Of a stretch of 32,512 bases of DNA, positions 8,327 to 16,338 are shown one piece after another. The translations under genes and the position numbers were made by a program. Under the pieces are notes generated by a model. That model worked only from the letters and a program-made list of their open reading frames with translations. It made no database searches and was not told the origin of the DNA. Every line of letters starts with the position of its first letter. The stretch's first letter is position 1. The DNA lies in assembly GCA_005893295.1 (NCBI GenBank), contig VBOY01000070.1, forward strand, positions 1,680-34,191, read 5' to 3'. This DNA is from Candidatus Eiseniibacteriota bacterium. GTDB taxonomy: Bacteria > Eisenbacteria > RBG-16-71-46.

Positions 8327-8923
8327 CTATCCGGCGCGGCCGGGAGCGAGCTGCCGCGCGAGCGCTCGCACCGCGCGAGCGCGGTGCGAGATCGCGTTCT
8401 TCTCCTCGCTCGTCATCTCGGCCAGCGTCCGGTCGCTTCCACTGGGCTCGAACACCGGGTCGTAGCCGAAGCCATTCGCGCCGCGCGGGGATTCGACGAT
8501 GCGCCCCTCGAGCACGCCCTCCCCCACGACGCGCGTGCCGTCGGCGAGCACGGCGGCGCACACGGTGCGAAAGCAAGCCTGCCGTCGCGCGGGCGGCACT
8601 CCGTGGAGCCGCTCCAGCAGTACGCGCACGTTGTCGGCGTAACTGGCCCTCGGGCCCGCGAAGCGCGCGGCATGCACGCCAGGCGCGCCTCCCAAGGCCA
8701 AGACCTCGAGGCCGGTGTCATCGGCGATCGCGGCGAGACCCGTGGCCCGCCTCGCCGCTTCGGCCTTGAGCACCGCGTTCTCGAGCAGCGTGGCACCGGT
8801 CTCTTCGGGCGAGGCGACCAAGAGGAACTCGGAGAGACTCAGGATCTCGACCCCGGGGATCGCGAGCAACGCCTCGAGCTCTCGGGCTTTGTCCCGATTG
8901 AAGGTGGCGAGAACGAATTTCAA
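8327..8923 (-). CDS. rdgB: RdgB/HAM1 non-canonical purine NTP pyrophosphatase
   Basis: A 198-residue protein of the usual family length. It hydrolyses ITP, dITP and XTP to monophosphates and so cleans the nucleotide pool. Visible motifs are [16 protein letters not shown] at the N-terminus (the S/T-x-N-x-x-K substrate loop), [12 protein letters not shown] with Glu48/Asn49, [22 protein letters not shown] with the catalytic Asp pair at 68-69, GFGYDPVF, and a C-terminal SHRARA motif. The start is a TTG at 8923-8921, preceded by an excellent AGGAG six bases upstream; no ATG or GTG fits. It overlaps the rph stop by four bases (TTGA), so translation is probably coupled. It is the last gene of the smpB-rdgB operon. 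Confidence 0.93.
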   Translation of the reverse strand: MKFVLATFNRDKARELEALLAIPGVEILSLSEFLLVASPEETGATLLENAVLKAEAARRATGLAAIADDTGLEVLALGGAPGVHAARFAGPRASYADNVRVLLERLHGVPPARRQACFRTVCAAVLADGTRVVGEGVLEGRIVESPRGANGFGYDPVFEPSGSDRTLAEMTSEEKNAISHRARAVRALARQLAPGRAG

Positions 8924-9708
8924 CGAGGCTCCTGGGGGAGGAGTCCGGAGTCGCCGAGCAGCCGCCGTTGCGCGGCGGAGACGCGCCGAATCCCGGCGCG
9001 CGCCAGCTTGAGCATCGCCTTCAGCTCGGCCTCGCTGAACGACGCCGATTCGCCGGTGCCTTGGATCTCCACGAACCGCCCCGCGCCGGTCATCACCACG
9101 TTCATGTCCACCGCGGCCCCCACGTCCTCGGCGTACGCCAGATCGAGGCACGGCACGCCGTTCACGATCCCGACCGAGATCGCAGCCACCGTATCGCGCA
9201 ACGGCGGTCCCACGAGTTGCCCGCGGTTCGAGAGCGCGACGAACGCGTCGTGGAGCGCCACCAGCGCTCCATTGATGGCCGCGGTGCGCGTGCCACCGTC
9301 GGCCTCGATCACGTCGCAATCGATGAGCACCGTGCGCTCGCCGAACGCGGTCAGGTCGGTGACGGCGCGCAGGCTGCGACCGATCAGCCGCTGGATCTCC
9401 TGGGCACGGCCCCCGCTTTGGCTCGAGCGTGGCGAGCGTTCGCCGGTGGAGCGCGGCAGCATCCCGTACTCGGCGGTCACCCAGCCGCGCTTCTGGCCCT
9501 TGAGCCACGCGGGTGAACGCTCTTCCACGGTGGCCGTGCAGATCACGCGCGTGTCCCCCATCCTGACCAGCGCCGATCCCTCCGCGTGACGCAGCACGCC
9601 TCGCTCGAACGACAGGGGCCGCGCCTGGTTCACGCGCCGGCCATCCGGCCGGGTCGGTTCCTTAACGCGCGCCGCCTGCTCCCGGATCGGGCGCGGCGGC
9701 CGCGTCAT
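8920..9708 (-). CDS. rph: ribonuclease PH
   Basis: A 262-residue phosphorolytic 3'-5' exoribonuclease that trims tRNA 3' ends. Conserved stretches include [51 protein letters not shown], the [18 protein letters not shown] phosphate/RNA-binding arginines, and [20 protein letters not shown] with the catalytic Asp residues. A basic N-terminal extension of ~20 residues precedes the usual start region; a shorter start cannot be excluded. ATG 9708 overlaps the murI stop (ATGA), and the rph stop overlaps the rdgB start (TTGA). The neighbouring order matches the murI-gerM-rph-rdgB arrangement known in Bacillus. Confidence 0.93.
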   Translation of the reverse strand: MTRPPRPIREQAARVKEPTRPDGRRVNQARPLSFERGVLRHAEGSALVRMGDTRVICTATVEERSPAWLKGQKRGWVTAEYGMLPRSTGERSPRSSQSGGRAQEIQRLIGRSLRAVTDLTAFGERTVLIDCDVIEADGGTRTAAINGALVALHDAFVALSNRGQLVGPPLRDTVAAISVGIVNGVPCLDLAYAEDVGAAVDMNVVMTGAGRFVEIQGTGESASFSEAELKAMLKLARAGIRRVSAAQRRLLGDSGLLPQEPR

Positions 9709-10577
9709 CGCCGGCTCTCCGGGCCCCGCCGGCCGAGGGCGGCGGGGGCCGAGTGGGCGCGCGCGAACCAGGGCAGATCGGTCTGGTCCACGATCACCGT
9801 CTGCGGTAGCGGCGCGCCCAGGAAGGCTTCGGCGACCGGACGGAAGTTGCGCGGCTCGTCGCTGAGGAAGAAGCGGTGCTCGGGAGTCGCGCCGTGCGCC
9901 AGCTGGCCGCGCTCTTCGAGCAGGCGCGCCGTGGCCCGCGCCGCCTCGGCGCCCGAATCGATCAACGTGACGGCCCGCCCCATGAGCTCGCCGATCCGAC
10001 GCGCCAGCAGCGGATAGTGGGTGCAGCCGAGGATCAGGCTCTCGAGGCGCGCGCCCCTGAGCTCGGAAAGATACTCCGCGGCCACCCGCTGGGTGACCGC
10101 GTGGTCGATCCACCCTTCCTCGACCAGCGGCACGAACAGCGGGCACGCCCGCGCGAGCACGCTTGCGTGTGGGGCGAGGCGCGCGATCGCCGCCGGGTAG
10201 GCCTCGCTCGCCACCGTGCCGAGCGTGCCGATCACCCCGATACGACCTCCAGGGCTCGCCGCCACGGCCGCGCGCGCGGCCGGCTCGATCACTCCCACGA
10301 CCGGCACCTCGAGCCGCTCCAGCTCTTCGAGCGCGACCGACGACGCGGTGTTGCACGCCACCAGCAATCACTTGATGTCCTGGCGTACCAGGAACGACGC
10401 GATTTCGAGACTGAAGCGCGTCACCGTCTCGCGCGACTTCGAACCGTAGGGAAGCCGGGCGCTGTCCCCGAAGTAGATCACCGACTCACCGGGCAGGGCA
10501 CGGAACAGCTCGCGCACCGCGGTGAGCCCGCCGATGCCCGAATCGAAGACGCCGATCGGCCGTGGATCGTTGGGCAC
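9705..10577 (-). CDS. murI: glutamate racemase, interrupted by an in-frame TGA
   Basis: Read through the TGA, this is a 290-codon glutamate racemase, which makes D-glutamate for peptidoglycan. The N-terminal part holds [19 protein letters not shown] and [15 protein letters not shown] (the Asp/Ser and P-Y-G substrate residues). The C-terminal part holds LVACNTASS with the first catalytic Cys and [11 protein letters not shown] with the second. Between them, TTC CTG GTA CGC CAG GAC ATC AAG is followed by TGA (10370-10368), then TTG CTG GTG GCG TGC AAC. Homologues have a single hydrophobic or small residue at that place, so a one-base substitution explains it. GTG 10577 shares one base with the stop of the GerMN gene. 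As given, the enzyme would be cut after 69 residues; internal initiation at TTG 10367 would lack the first half of the active site. Confidence 0.9.
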
Positions 10578-11113
10578 TAGGGCCAATCCGAGACGTCGAG
10601 CGGCTGATCCAGGGGAAGGTGGCCGCCCAGCGACGCGATGGGTCGACCTGCGCAAACGATCTGCAAGCGCTTCACCTCCGGCAGGTTGGCCCCCAGCGTG
10701 CGCGCCAGCGAGGCCAGTGCCCAAGCCTCGCCCGTCGACCCACCTCGGAATCCCTGTCGGAACGCTCCCGACAGGTCGAGGGTCATGAGACCGCGGTCGT
10801 CCAGATAGACGTGCAGCACCGAGGTGCCCGCCGGAAGGAGCGCCACTCCGCGGCCCCGCGGACCCCGATCCAGCTCGCCCACCAGCGCCGCGACGCGCTC
10901 GTGCAGGCCGCTCACCTCGACCAGCTCGCGGGGCTCGCTCACCAGACTGTCGCCGCTCGCCGCGCCGAAGTAGAGGCGCACGGCGCGCACGCCGACGGTC
11001 AGCGAATCGGCCGCGATCGGCTCCTCTCGCGCCTTGCCGCGCTGGCCCGCCCACATCCAGACGAGCCACGCTAGCACAGCGATCAGAAGCCCGCCAATCC
11101 ACAGCCGTCTCAT
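10577..11113 (-). CDS. GerMN-domain exported or membrane-anchored protein
   Basis: A 178-residue protein with an N-terminal membrane anchor (LWIGGLLIAVLAWLVWMWAG, residues 4-23) and one GerMN domain: AVRLYFGAASGDSLV (44-58), a helix with LVGELDRGPRG, LLPAGTSVLHVYLDDRGLMTLDLS (91-114), a long helix ending ASLARTLG, and VKRLQIVCAG. GerMN domains occur in Bacillus GerM and in lipoprotein LpqB and are often found beside cell-wall amidases and glutamate racemase; their exact role is unclear. Here it sits between an amidase gene (10 bases upstream) and murI (one-base overlap), which supports an envelope or cell-wall role. It should not be read as evidence of sporulation. Confidence 0.85.
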   Translation of the reverse strand: MRRLWIGGLLIAVLAWLVWMWAGQRGKAREEPIAADSLTVGVRAVRLYFGAASGDSLVSEPRELVEVSGLHERVAALVGELDRGPRGRGVALLPAGTSVLHVYLDDRGLMTLDLSGAFRQGFRGGSTGEAWALASLARTLGANLPEVKRLQIVCAGRPIASLGGHLPLDQPLDVSDWP

Positions 11114-11123
11114 CGCCGCTCCC

Positions 11124-12560
11124 TCACTCGTTGCGCCGGTAGGCGGCCACGCCTTCGGCGATCGAGACCGCGAGCTGCCTCAAGCCTTCTTCCTGCAGCA
11201 CGCGCTCGCGGTCCGAAGGAGCGGTGAGCGTGGCGCATTCGAGCAGGATCCCGGGCGCGTTGACGCCCAACAACCCGTAGGGAAGCCGCTCGCGCAACCG
11301 GGTTGGGCCCTGCCCCTTGAGCTCGATCGTCGACAGCACCGCTTCGGCGAGCGCGCGGCTCTCGACCGCGTGGCGGAACGCGACATCGCGCCAGCGCAGC
11401 ATCGCCACGCGGCCCGGACCCGCGTCGTCCGCCGCGAATCGGCCGTGATTCCTCGCTCCTGCCTGCTCCGCCCCCAGCGTGGCGGGTGGACACAGGGCGG
11501 TCGCTCCGCGCGCGCGCGCATCGACGTAGCCGTCGAAATGGAGCGACAGCACCAGGTCGGCTCGCGACCGGTTCGCCACTTCGGCGCGGGCGTCGGCGCT
11601 CACGGTGCGATCGTCCGCGCGCGTCAGCACCACCCGAGCGTGCAGGCGGCGCTCGAGCTCGGGGCGCAGCAGCAGAGCCAGGGAGAGCGCCAGCTTCTTC
11701 TCGACCGCGCGGCCCGCCGTGACGCCTAAATCCGCGCCGCCGTGGCCCGGGTCGAGCACGATCACGCGCATGGGTCGAGCGCCCGCCGGGCCCTCGGGCG
11801 CGAACTCGTCCAGGTCGCCCTCGGCGCGCGACCACTCCAGGGTCACGCGGCGTGACGCCGGGTCCTGGGTCATCCGATAGCCCACGGCCGCCGGGTCGAT
11901 CGCGCACTCGAACGCGCTGCCGCCGGCGGCCGGTATGGTCCGGATGGACCTGAGCAGCGAGCCCGAGGGGAGCGACTCGGGAAGCACGCCGAGGAACAAG
12001 CCGCCCATGCGCACGCGAAAATGGGCGCGTGCGCGCGCGGCGACCACCGCCGCCTCCGGGTGATCGGCGGGGAAGGTCAAGCGCGTGACTTGGGCCGCCA
12101 CGGTGAGCCGCGGGCTCCCCACGCCGCCGCTCGCCGGGAGCACCAGCACCCGGTCGCCGCGCGGATCGAAGATCAAGCGCGCGAGGGTGGAGTCGGCAGG
12201 GAGTGTGTCCACCAGCGCCGCCGGCACCTGCAGCTCGCCCCCCAACGAGCGGACCGGCGCACCGAGCCAGATGGTCGTGTTGTCGACGATCGCGAACGGG
12301 TTGTCGGCCGTGAGCACGATGCTGTGGGGGCCGCTGCGGAGCACCAGCTTGCGCACGTCGGCGCGCCAGAACTTGGTCGCGTCCAGGAGCCGCGCCAGGT
12401 CGTTCACCCCGACGTAGGGCGCACCATCGAGGCGGCGCACCGGCACCGCCTCGGGCCCCTCGCCGGGCGGCGGCGTGCGCCAATCCGCTCCCCACGCCGC
12501 CCACGCCACGAGGGCCAGGATCCACCAGCGAGATCGGCGCCTCGCCAGGCGATCCCTCAC
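11124..12560 (-). CDS. N-acetylmuramoyl-L-alanine amidase (Amidase_3) with N-terminal beta domain
   Basis: A 478-residue exported zinc amidase that cleaves the bond between MurNAc and the peptide stem. A basic start followed by WWILALVAWAAWGA is the signal or anchor. Residues ~40-150 (VGVNDLARLLDATKFW, then DNTTIWLGAPVRSLGG) look like a copper-amine-oxidase-N/stalk-like domain that often precedes such amidases. The catalytic domain (~270-478) shows VLDPGHGGADLGV (first zinc His), an EKK near the second metal ligand, RSRADLVLSLHFDG (third zinc His) and GILLECATLTAPSDRE with the catalytic Glu. The start is GTG 12560, overlapping the smpB stop (GTGA). Its neighbours murI and GerMN share the peptidoglycan theme. 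Confidence 0.9.
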   Translation of the reverse strand: MRDRLARRRSRWWILALVAWAAWGADWRTPPPGEGPEAVPVRRLDGAPYVGVNDLARLLDATKFWRADVRKLVLRSGPHSIVLTADNPFAIVDNTTIWLGAPVRSLGGELQVPAALVDTLPADSTLARLIFDPRGDRVLVLPASGGVGSPRLTVAAQVTRLTFPADHPEAAVVAARARAHFRVRMGGLFLGVLPESLPSGSLLRSIRTIPAAGGSAFECAIDPAAVGYRMTQDPASRRVTLEWSRAEGDLDEFAPEGPAGARPMRVIVLDPGHGGADLGVTAGRAVEKKLALSLALLLRPELERRLHARVVLTRADDRTVSADARAEVANRSRADLVLSLHFDGYVDARARGATALCPPATLGAEQAGARNHGRFAADDAGPGRVAMLRWRDVAFRHAVESRALAEAVLSTIELKGQGPTRLRERLPYGLLGVNAPGILLECATLTAPSDRERVLQEEGLRQLAVSIAEGVAAYRRNE

Positions 12561-13027
12561 GAGCGTGCGCTCCGCGCCCGCTCCATCTCGCGGCGCGCGT
12601 CGCGCTCCGCGATCGAGCGGCGCTTGTCGTAGGATTTCTTGCCGCGCCCGACCCCGAGCACCAGTTTCGCGTGGCCCCGCCGGAAGTAGAGCGTGAGCGG
12701 CACGAGCGTGTTCCCCTTCTGCTCGGTGGCCTTGCGGAGCTTGTGGATCTCGGCGCCGTGCAACAGCAGCTTGCGCTTGCGGAGCGGGTCCGGATTCCAG
12801 CGGTTGCCCTGCTCGTAGGGGGGGATGTGCATCTGCAAGACGAAGACCTCACTCCCTTCCACGACGGCGTAGGCCTCGGCGATGCTCGCCTTGCCCTGGC
12901 GCAGGCTCTTCACCTCGGTTCCCTTGAGGACCAGTCCTGCCTCGATCGTCTCGAGAATGAAATAGTCGTGTCGCGCGCGCCGGTTCTGCGCGACGAGACG
13001 TTCGCTCGGCTCGGCGTCACGGGGCAT
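12557..13027 (-). CDS. smpB: SsrA-binding protein SmpB
   Basis: A 156-residue protein, the usual SmpB length. It binds tmRNA and brings it to stalled ribosomes. Recognisable stretches are NRRARHDYFILETIEAGLVL, KGTEVKSLRQGKASIAEAY (the core RNA-binding surface), HIPPYEQGNRWNPDPLRKRKLLLH, and KGNTLVPLTLYFRRGHAKLVLGVGRGKKSYDKR followed by the basic C-terminal tail that enters the mRNA channel. ATG 13027 starts 84 bases downstream of the tRNA-Leu 3' end, so the two may share the tRNA promoter. The stop overlaps the amidase GTG. The tmRNA gene (ssrA) itself is not seen in this window. Confidence 0.96.
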   Translation of the reverse strand: MPRDAEPSERLVAQNRRARHDYFILETIEAGLVLKGTEVKSLRQGKASIAEAYAVVEGSEVFVLQMHIPPYEQGNRWNPDPLRKRKLLLHGAEIHKLRKATEQKGNTLVPLTLYFRRGHAKLVLGVGRGKKSYDKRRSIAERDARREMERARSARS

Positions 13028-13110
13028 GGTCGATGCCGTCCGGGTCGGGACACGGGCCCACCGCCGGATCGCCCGGGCTTCGCCGGTCGCGTGCGGTCGG
13101 GAGATGGAGA

Positions 13111-13197
13111 TGGTGCGGAAGGGGGGATTTGAACCCCCACACCCTTGCGGGCGCTAGACCCTGAATCTAGTGCGTCTGCCAGTTCCGCCACTTCCGC
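13111..13197 (-). tRNA. tRNA-Leu (anticodon CAG)
   Basis: Eighty-seven bases including an encoded CCA (TGG at 13111-13113 on the + strand). The acceptor stem GCGGAAG/CTTCCGC is perfect. The anticodon arm is CTAGA-TTCAGGG-TCTAG with anticodon CAG at 13163-13161, reading CUG. The D-arm GCGGAACTGGCAGACGC, a long class II variable arm (CGCCCGCAAGGGTG) and a T-arm GGGGGTTCAAATCCCCC are all present. The long variable arm and the discriminator A fit tRNA-Leu. Confidence 0.97.
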
Positions 13198-13213
13198 ACG
13201 AAGCCGGGCGCGG

Positions 13214-13243
13214 ACTATAGAGGCTGCCTCGAGAAGCCGTCAA
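13214..13243 (-). promoter_or_regulatory. sigma70-type promoter for tRNA-Leu (and perhaps the smpB operon)
   Basis: On the - strand TTGACG (13243-13238) and TATAGT (13219-13214) are separated by 18 bases; each matches five of six consensus positions. The predicted transcription start falls roughly 5-10 bases before the tRNA 5' end at 13197. This is the clearest promoter in the window. Confidence 0.7.
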
Positions 13244-13284
13244 CGCCGCGGGTTTCTTAAGGGGAGCGGACGCTCGTCGTGGCG

Positions 13285-13328
13285 CGAGCGGCTCGCCCTC
13301 GCCCGCCGAGGCGAAGCCGAGCCGCTCG
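13285..13328 (-). terminator. long stem-loop after the lamin-tail gene, possible terminator
   Basis: An 11-bp perfect inverted repeat (CGAGCGGCTCG at 13285-13295 and CGAGCCGCTCG at 13318-13328) encloses a second small hairpin (CCTCG/CGAGG). It starts 7 bases after the stop of the lamin-tail gene and lies before the tRNA promoter. There is no long T-run, so termination is a guess; it could also protect the mRNA 3' end. Confidence 0.4.
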
Positions 13329-13335
13329 TGCCCGC

Positions 13336-13959
13336 TCACCGATAGAGCGCCTTGAGCTTCCCCCAGGTGATCTTGGCCGTGCCGGTGGTACCGCACAGAT
13401 CGCTGCTCCCCGGCGAAGGCAAGCAACCGTTGCCGAGCGGAGCGGTGGAACCGGTGTAGGGGTTCAGCGCGTCGAACAGCGACCAGCCTCCTCCGTCCGG
13501 CAAGCGACCGACCGACCGATCGGAGGCGGCTTGGTGGCTGGTGTAGGCGTACGAGTCGACGAGCAGCGTGTCGCCCGCCACCACCTGCCAGAGCATCACG
13601 CGGTCGCCGGTGTTGGCGAGCGAAAAGCCGAACGCCGGAAACCCGTTGGCGCGCTCCCAGTCGACGGACTCCCGGCCGAACACCAGCAGCCACGCGCCGG
13701 GGCTCAAGGTTCCCGTGGGAGCGTAGCGTGGGATCGAGTCCCCGTCGGTGATCACGAAGGCACTCAGGTCGACCGGTGTGGCGCCGGCGTTGAACACCTC
13801 GATCCACTCGTCGTCGCGCGACGAGAACGTTCCGTTGCCGTCCCAATCACGGGCCGGACCCGCCATGAACTCGTTGAGCATGAGCGTCGCGGCAGTCGAG
13901 TCGGCAGGGGCCAAGGGCATCAGAGAAAGGGCGAGAAGTACGACGGTAGCCAGGCGCAT
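13336..13959 (-). CDS. secreted lamin-tail-domain (LTD) protein
   Basis: A 207-residue exported protein. The signal peptide is MRLATVVLLALSLMPLAPA, with cleavage near DSTAA. The mature part is a single LTD: TLMLNEFMAGPARDWDGNG, DDEWIEVFNAGATPVDLSAF, TGTLSPGAWLLVFG, FGFSLANTGDRVMLW and SVGRLPDGGGW. The end, TAKITWGKLKALYR, is a short W-G-x-(I/L)-K-A-L-Y-R tail. I recall similar tails on secreted proteins of related uncultured bacteria and suspect an export or anchoring signal; this is from memory and unverified. ATG 13959 is chosen over an upstream ATG (13995) because GAGGA lies 8-9 bases before it and the signal peptide begins there. LTD proteins are extracellular, sometimes beside nucleases; the role here is unknown. 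Confidence 0.78.
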   Translation of the reverse strand: MRLATVVLLALSLMPLAPADSTAATLMLNEFMAGPARDWDGNGTFSSRDDEWIEVFNAGATPVDLSAFVITDGDSIPRYAPTGTLSPGAWLLVFGRESVDWERANGFPAFGFSLANTGDRVMLWQVVAGDTLLVDSYAYTSHQAASDRSVGRLPDGGGWSLFDALNPYTGSTAPLGNGCLPSPGSSDLCGTTGTAKITWGKLKALYR

Positions 13960-14149
13960 CGGTGGATCCTCGCGGGGCATGTGGAGCGGGGGCATTGCGG
14001 CGGTTCGGAGGCGGCGGGTCCCGACGTCGTTGCAGCGACCATGCCGCGGCCTCGACGTGCGCGGGGCCGGAGGCGCCTAAGGCGCGTGCGCGCGAAGCTG
14101 TCCACGCCTAAGACAGAGGCGTCCACTTCGACCACGGCGAACGCGGCCT

Positions 14150-15520
14150 TCACGGCCGATCACGAGCGTCGCGCCGGCCCCGACGCGACCAGTCGAGCGA
14201 CCAGCGCACCGGAGCGGCGCGGCCCACCGATCGGACGAGCTGAAGCCCGCCCGTGAGCCGCCCGCCCGCTGCCGGCAGCCGCAGCTCGATCCGCGAGCGC
14301 TCCCCCTCGCCCGAGACGGCGCGTAGCACCAGTCGATCGATCTCGCCCTCGGCGAGGTAGAGGCTCTCGCCGCGCCGCGAGCGGAACACGCTGTGCGTGA
14401 CGGCGAGCTTCCAGCCGAATGGCCCGCTGGCCTCGAGGCGCACCGTGGTGACGACGCGAGCACCCCCGCGCAGGATCGCGCGGTCGCCCCAGGCCTCGTG
14501 ACGGAGGGACAGGGCCAGCGGGGTGGCGACCCGCCGGAACTCGCCCCAGGCTCCCTGACGGAACGCGTTCGCCGGCGACGGCGTATCCCGCCGCGGGCCG
14601 TGCTGCTCTTCGAGCCCGAGCGCCACGATCGATCGATCGTCTTGGTGCCGCTCCACCTCGCCCGCGAGCCGCGCCCCGGCCCGGCCGGCGCGAAATCGCC
14701 ACAAGGCTCCCGTGATCCCGAGGCTGGCCCTCGAGGTGGGCCAGACGAGTCGCACCGCCAGAGCCTGCGCGGGCCCGCTGCGCAAAGGCTCGGCCAGCGA
14801 TCGGAACGCGGGATGGCCGCCCCGCGCGCGCGCCGTGAGCCGAGATCCGCTCACCCGGCGTGCGAGCAGCCCCTCGGCTCGCCAGCGCCCCTTCCCGTCT
14901 AAGGCCAGCTCGGAAGAAGCGCCGCTATCGCCGAAGGCGACCGAGCCCTGAGCCTGGCGCCCCCGCCCGGCGAGGAAGCCCATTGCCAGGCCGCCGTGCC
15001 ACAGGAGAAGCCCGGCCAGGTCGCGCCGCGCGAAGCGGCCCGCCACGCACTCGAGGCCGGATCGATGGCCGCGCCGATAGAGCACTCCCTGGCCCGAACG
15101 GCCACGAAACGCCGCACCCGCGCCGCGATCCGCTGCCGCGCCCTGCCACGGATCGGCGGGAGAGCCCAGCAGGAGCCCACGGCCCCAGCGCGGGGCGAGG
15201 CGCCCGATCAGCCACGCCCGGTCGTCGCTGCGTTCCTCGACCAGGCCGCCCGCCAGTGGGTCGCCGGTGCCCTCGCGCACCGTGCCGCGCAATCCACCTT
15301 CATCGAAGGAGAGCCTGCGCCTCGGCCGTGGCGCGCTGCCCTTGGTGCCGGCGGCTCCGAAACCGAACTCGAAGTCGCCGCCCGCGATCGAATCCGCGGG
15401 CTCGACCGTATAGTCGCTGCCCTCGGGAGCCTCGGGCGGCGGCTCAACCGGCTCGAGCGGCTCGGCGCGCGCGACCCTCGCCGCGAGCAGGGCCGCCACG
15501 AACAGCGCCGCGCGCCTCAT
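14150..15520 (-). CDS. exported protein, probable outer-membrane beta-barrel
   Basis: A 456-residue protein with a clear signal peptide (ALFVAALLAARVARA) and a proline- and acid-rich linker (EPLEPVEPPPEAPEG). The rest is long alternating polar/hydrophobic strands rich in Gly, Arg and aromatic residues, for example GLAMGFLAGRGRQAQGSVAFG and WKLAVTHSVFRSRRGESLYL, as in outer-membrane barrels. No named family is recognised. Its ATG at 15520 overlaps the stop of the gene before it (ATGA), and it is the last member of a coupled trio with an exported protein and an LTD surface protein. A role in building or holding a surface structure is inference from this context. A 190-base gap separates it from the next gene. 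Confidence 0.65.
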   Translation of the reverse strand: MRRAALFVAALLAARVARAEPLEPVEPPPEAPEGSDYTVEPADSIAGGDFEFGFGAAGTKGSAPRPRRRLSFDEGGLRGTVREGTGDPLAGGLVEERSDDRAWLIGRLAPRWGRGLLLGSPADPWQGAAADRGAGAAFRGRSGQGVLYRRGHRSGLECVAGRFARRDLAGLLLWHGGLAMGFLAGRGRQAQGSVAFGDSGASSELALDGKGRWRAEGLLARRVSGSRLTARARGGHPAFRSLAEPLRSGPAQALAVRLVWPTSRASLGITGALWRFRAGRAGARLAGEVERHQDDRSIVALGLEEQHGPRRDTPSPANAFRQGAWGEFRRVATPLALSLRHEAWGDRAILRGGARVVTTVRLEASGPFGWKLAVTHSVFRSRRGESLYLAEGEIDRLVLRAVSGEGERSRIELRLPAAGGRLTGGLQLVRSVGRAAPVRWSLDWSRRGRRDARDRP

Positions 15521-16338
15521 CGCTCCGACCTTGGGCAGCCCACGGAAAGCCGCACCGTCTCGCCCAGCACCGGATGGCCATCGACGCCCGCGGCGACGAA
15601 GACCGCTTTGAAGGCGGCGCCCAAGCCGAGCGTTCCGCGGAGCGGCCGGTCCCTGGCGGCAAGCCATACGCCGAGCGGGCCCACGGTGAGCCCGAGTCCC
15701 AGCGTGTGCTCGGCCACGCCGCCTGGCGGGCCCGCCGCGGAAGTGCGCGCGAGCCATACGGAGAGATCCTGGGCGGCCAGGGCCACGCCGAGCTCGAGCC
15801 CGCGCGCGAGCGGAGGCGCCGCGCCGTCTCGCCAGAGCTGGGGAACCGATGTCCACACGTGGAGTCCGCGGGTCGCTTCCGCCCAGGCTCCGAAACCGAC
15901 CTCGTAGCCCTCCCGCGGAGCCACCGCGGGATCGAGCGAGGCGCTGCGGTCGCTTCTCGCGACCATCCGTGCCGCGGCGCCGGCCATCGGATAGGCGGCG
16001 CCGAGGGCGACTCCCAGCGTCGTCCAGCCGAGCTCCTCGCTTCCGGTCTGCGACAGACCGCATGCGGCGCGCAGGGGCCCAAAGGCCGACCCGACGGCGC
16101 ATCCGCGGGACGCGAGGTCGGCAAGCGAGAACCAACGCACGCCGTCGATCTCGACCAGGCTCGATCGCCCGCGCGGAGGCAGGCCTCGCTCGAGCAAGTC
16201 GCTGGGCGCCTGGGGCGGCCACGGCGGCAGCGCCCCGGCAAAGTCCTGTGCCCCCGCGCCGCGGGCGACGAGTGCGGCAAAGGCGAGCCCCGCCAGACAG
16301 GCGTACCGCGCGCCGAGCTTCTCGGCCGCGCGCGTCAT
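15517..16338 (-). CDS. exported beta-rich protein of unknown function
   Basis: A 273-residue protein with an N-terminal signal peptide (KLGARYACLAGLAFAALVARGAGA, cleavage near AQD). The mature sequence opens with a Pro-rich stretch (LPPWPPQAPSDLL) and GVRWFSLADLASRGCAVGSAFGP. It continues with Gly-rich amphipathic strands (GWTTLGVALGAAYPM, YEVGFGAWAEATRGLHVW, GLGLTVGPLGVWLAARD, GLGAAFKAVFVAAGVDG) that resemble a small PorV-like or partial barrel. I cannot name the family. ATG 16338 overlaps the LTD gene stop and its own stop overlaps the next start, both as ATGA, so the three are probably made together in fixed ratio. Confidence 0.65.
   Translation of the reverse strand: MTRAAEKLGARYACLAGLAFAALVARGAGAQDFAGALPPWPPQAPSDLLERGLPPRGRSSLVEIDGVRWFSLADLASRGCAVGSAFGPLRAACGLSQTGSEELGWTTLGVALGAAYPMAGAAARMVARSDRSASLDPAVAPREGYEVGFGAWAEATRGLHVWTSVPQLWRDGAAPPLARGLELGVALAAQDLSVWLARTSAAGPPGGVAEHTLGLGLTVGPLGVWLAARDRPLRGTLGLGAAFKAVFVAAGVDGHPVLGETVRLSVGCPRSER

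Noticed and set aside
6486-8576. 696-codon open - strand frame opposite the GT-C gene
   Set aside because: Shadow of a GC-rich gene with no start context or recognisable domain.
6833-9589. 918-codon open + strand frame
   Set aside because: It crosses the GT-C gene in another frame and the rdgB/rph genes antisense; composition is Arg/Ala/Gly-rich and no motif is seen.
10368-10370. TGA in murI as selenocysteine or a reassigned codon
   Set aside because: The position is not catalytic, no selenocysteine-type stem-loop was evident by eye, and many genes here end in TGA.
12910-13191. Open - strand frame beginning MAELADALDSGSS
   Set aside because: It is the translation of the tRNA-Leu gene, a well-known artefact that looks conserved because the tRNA is.
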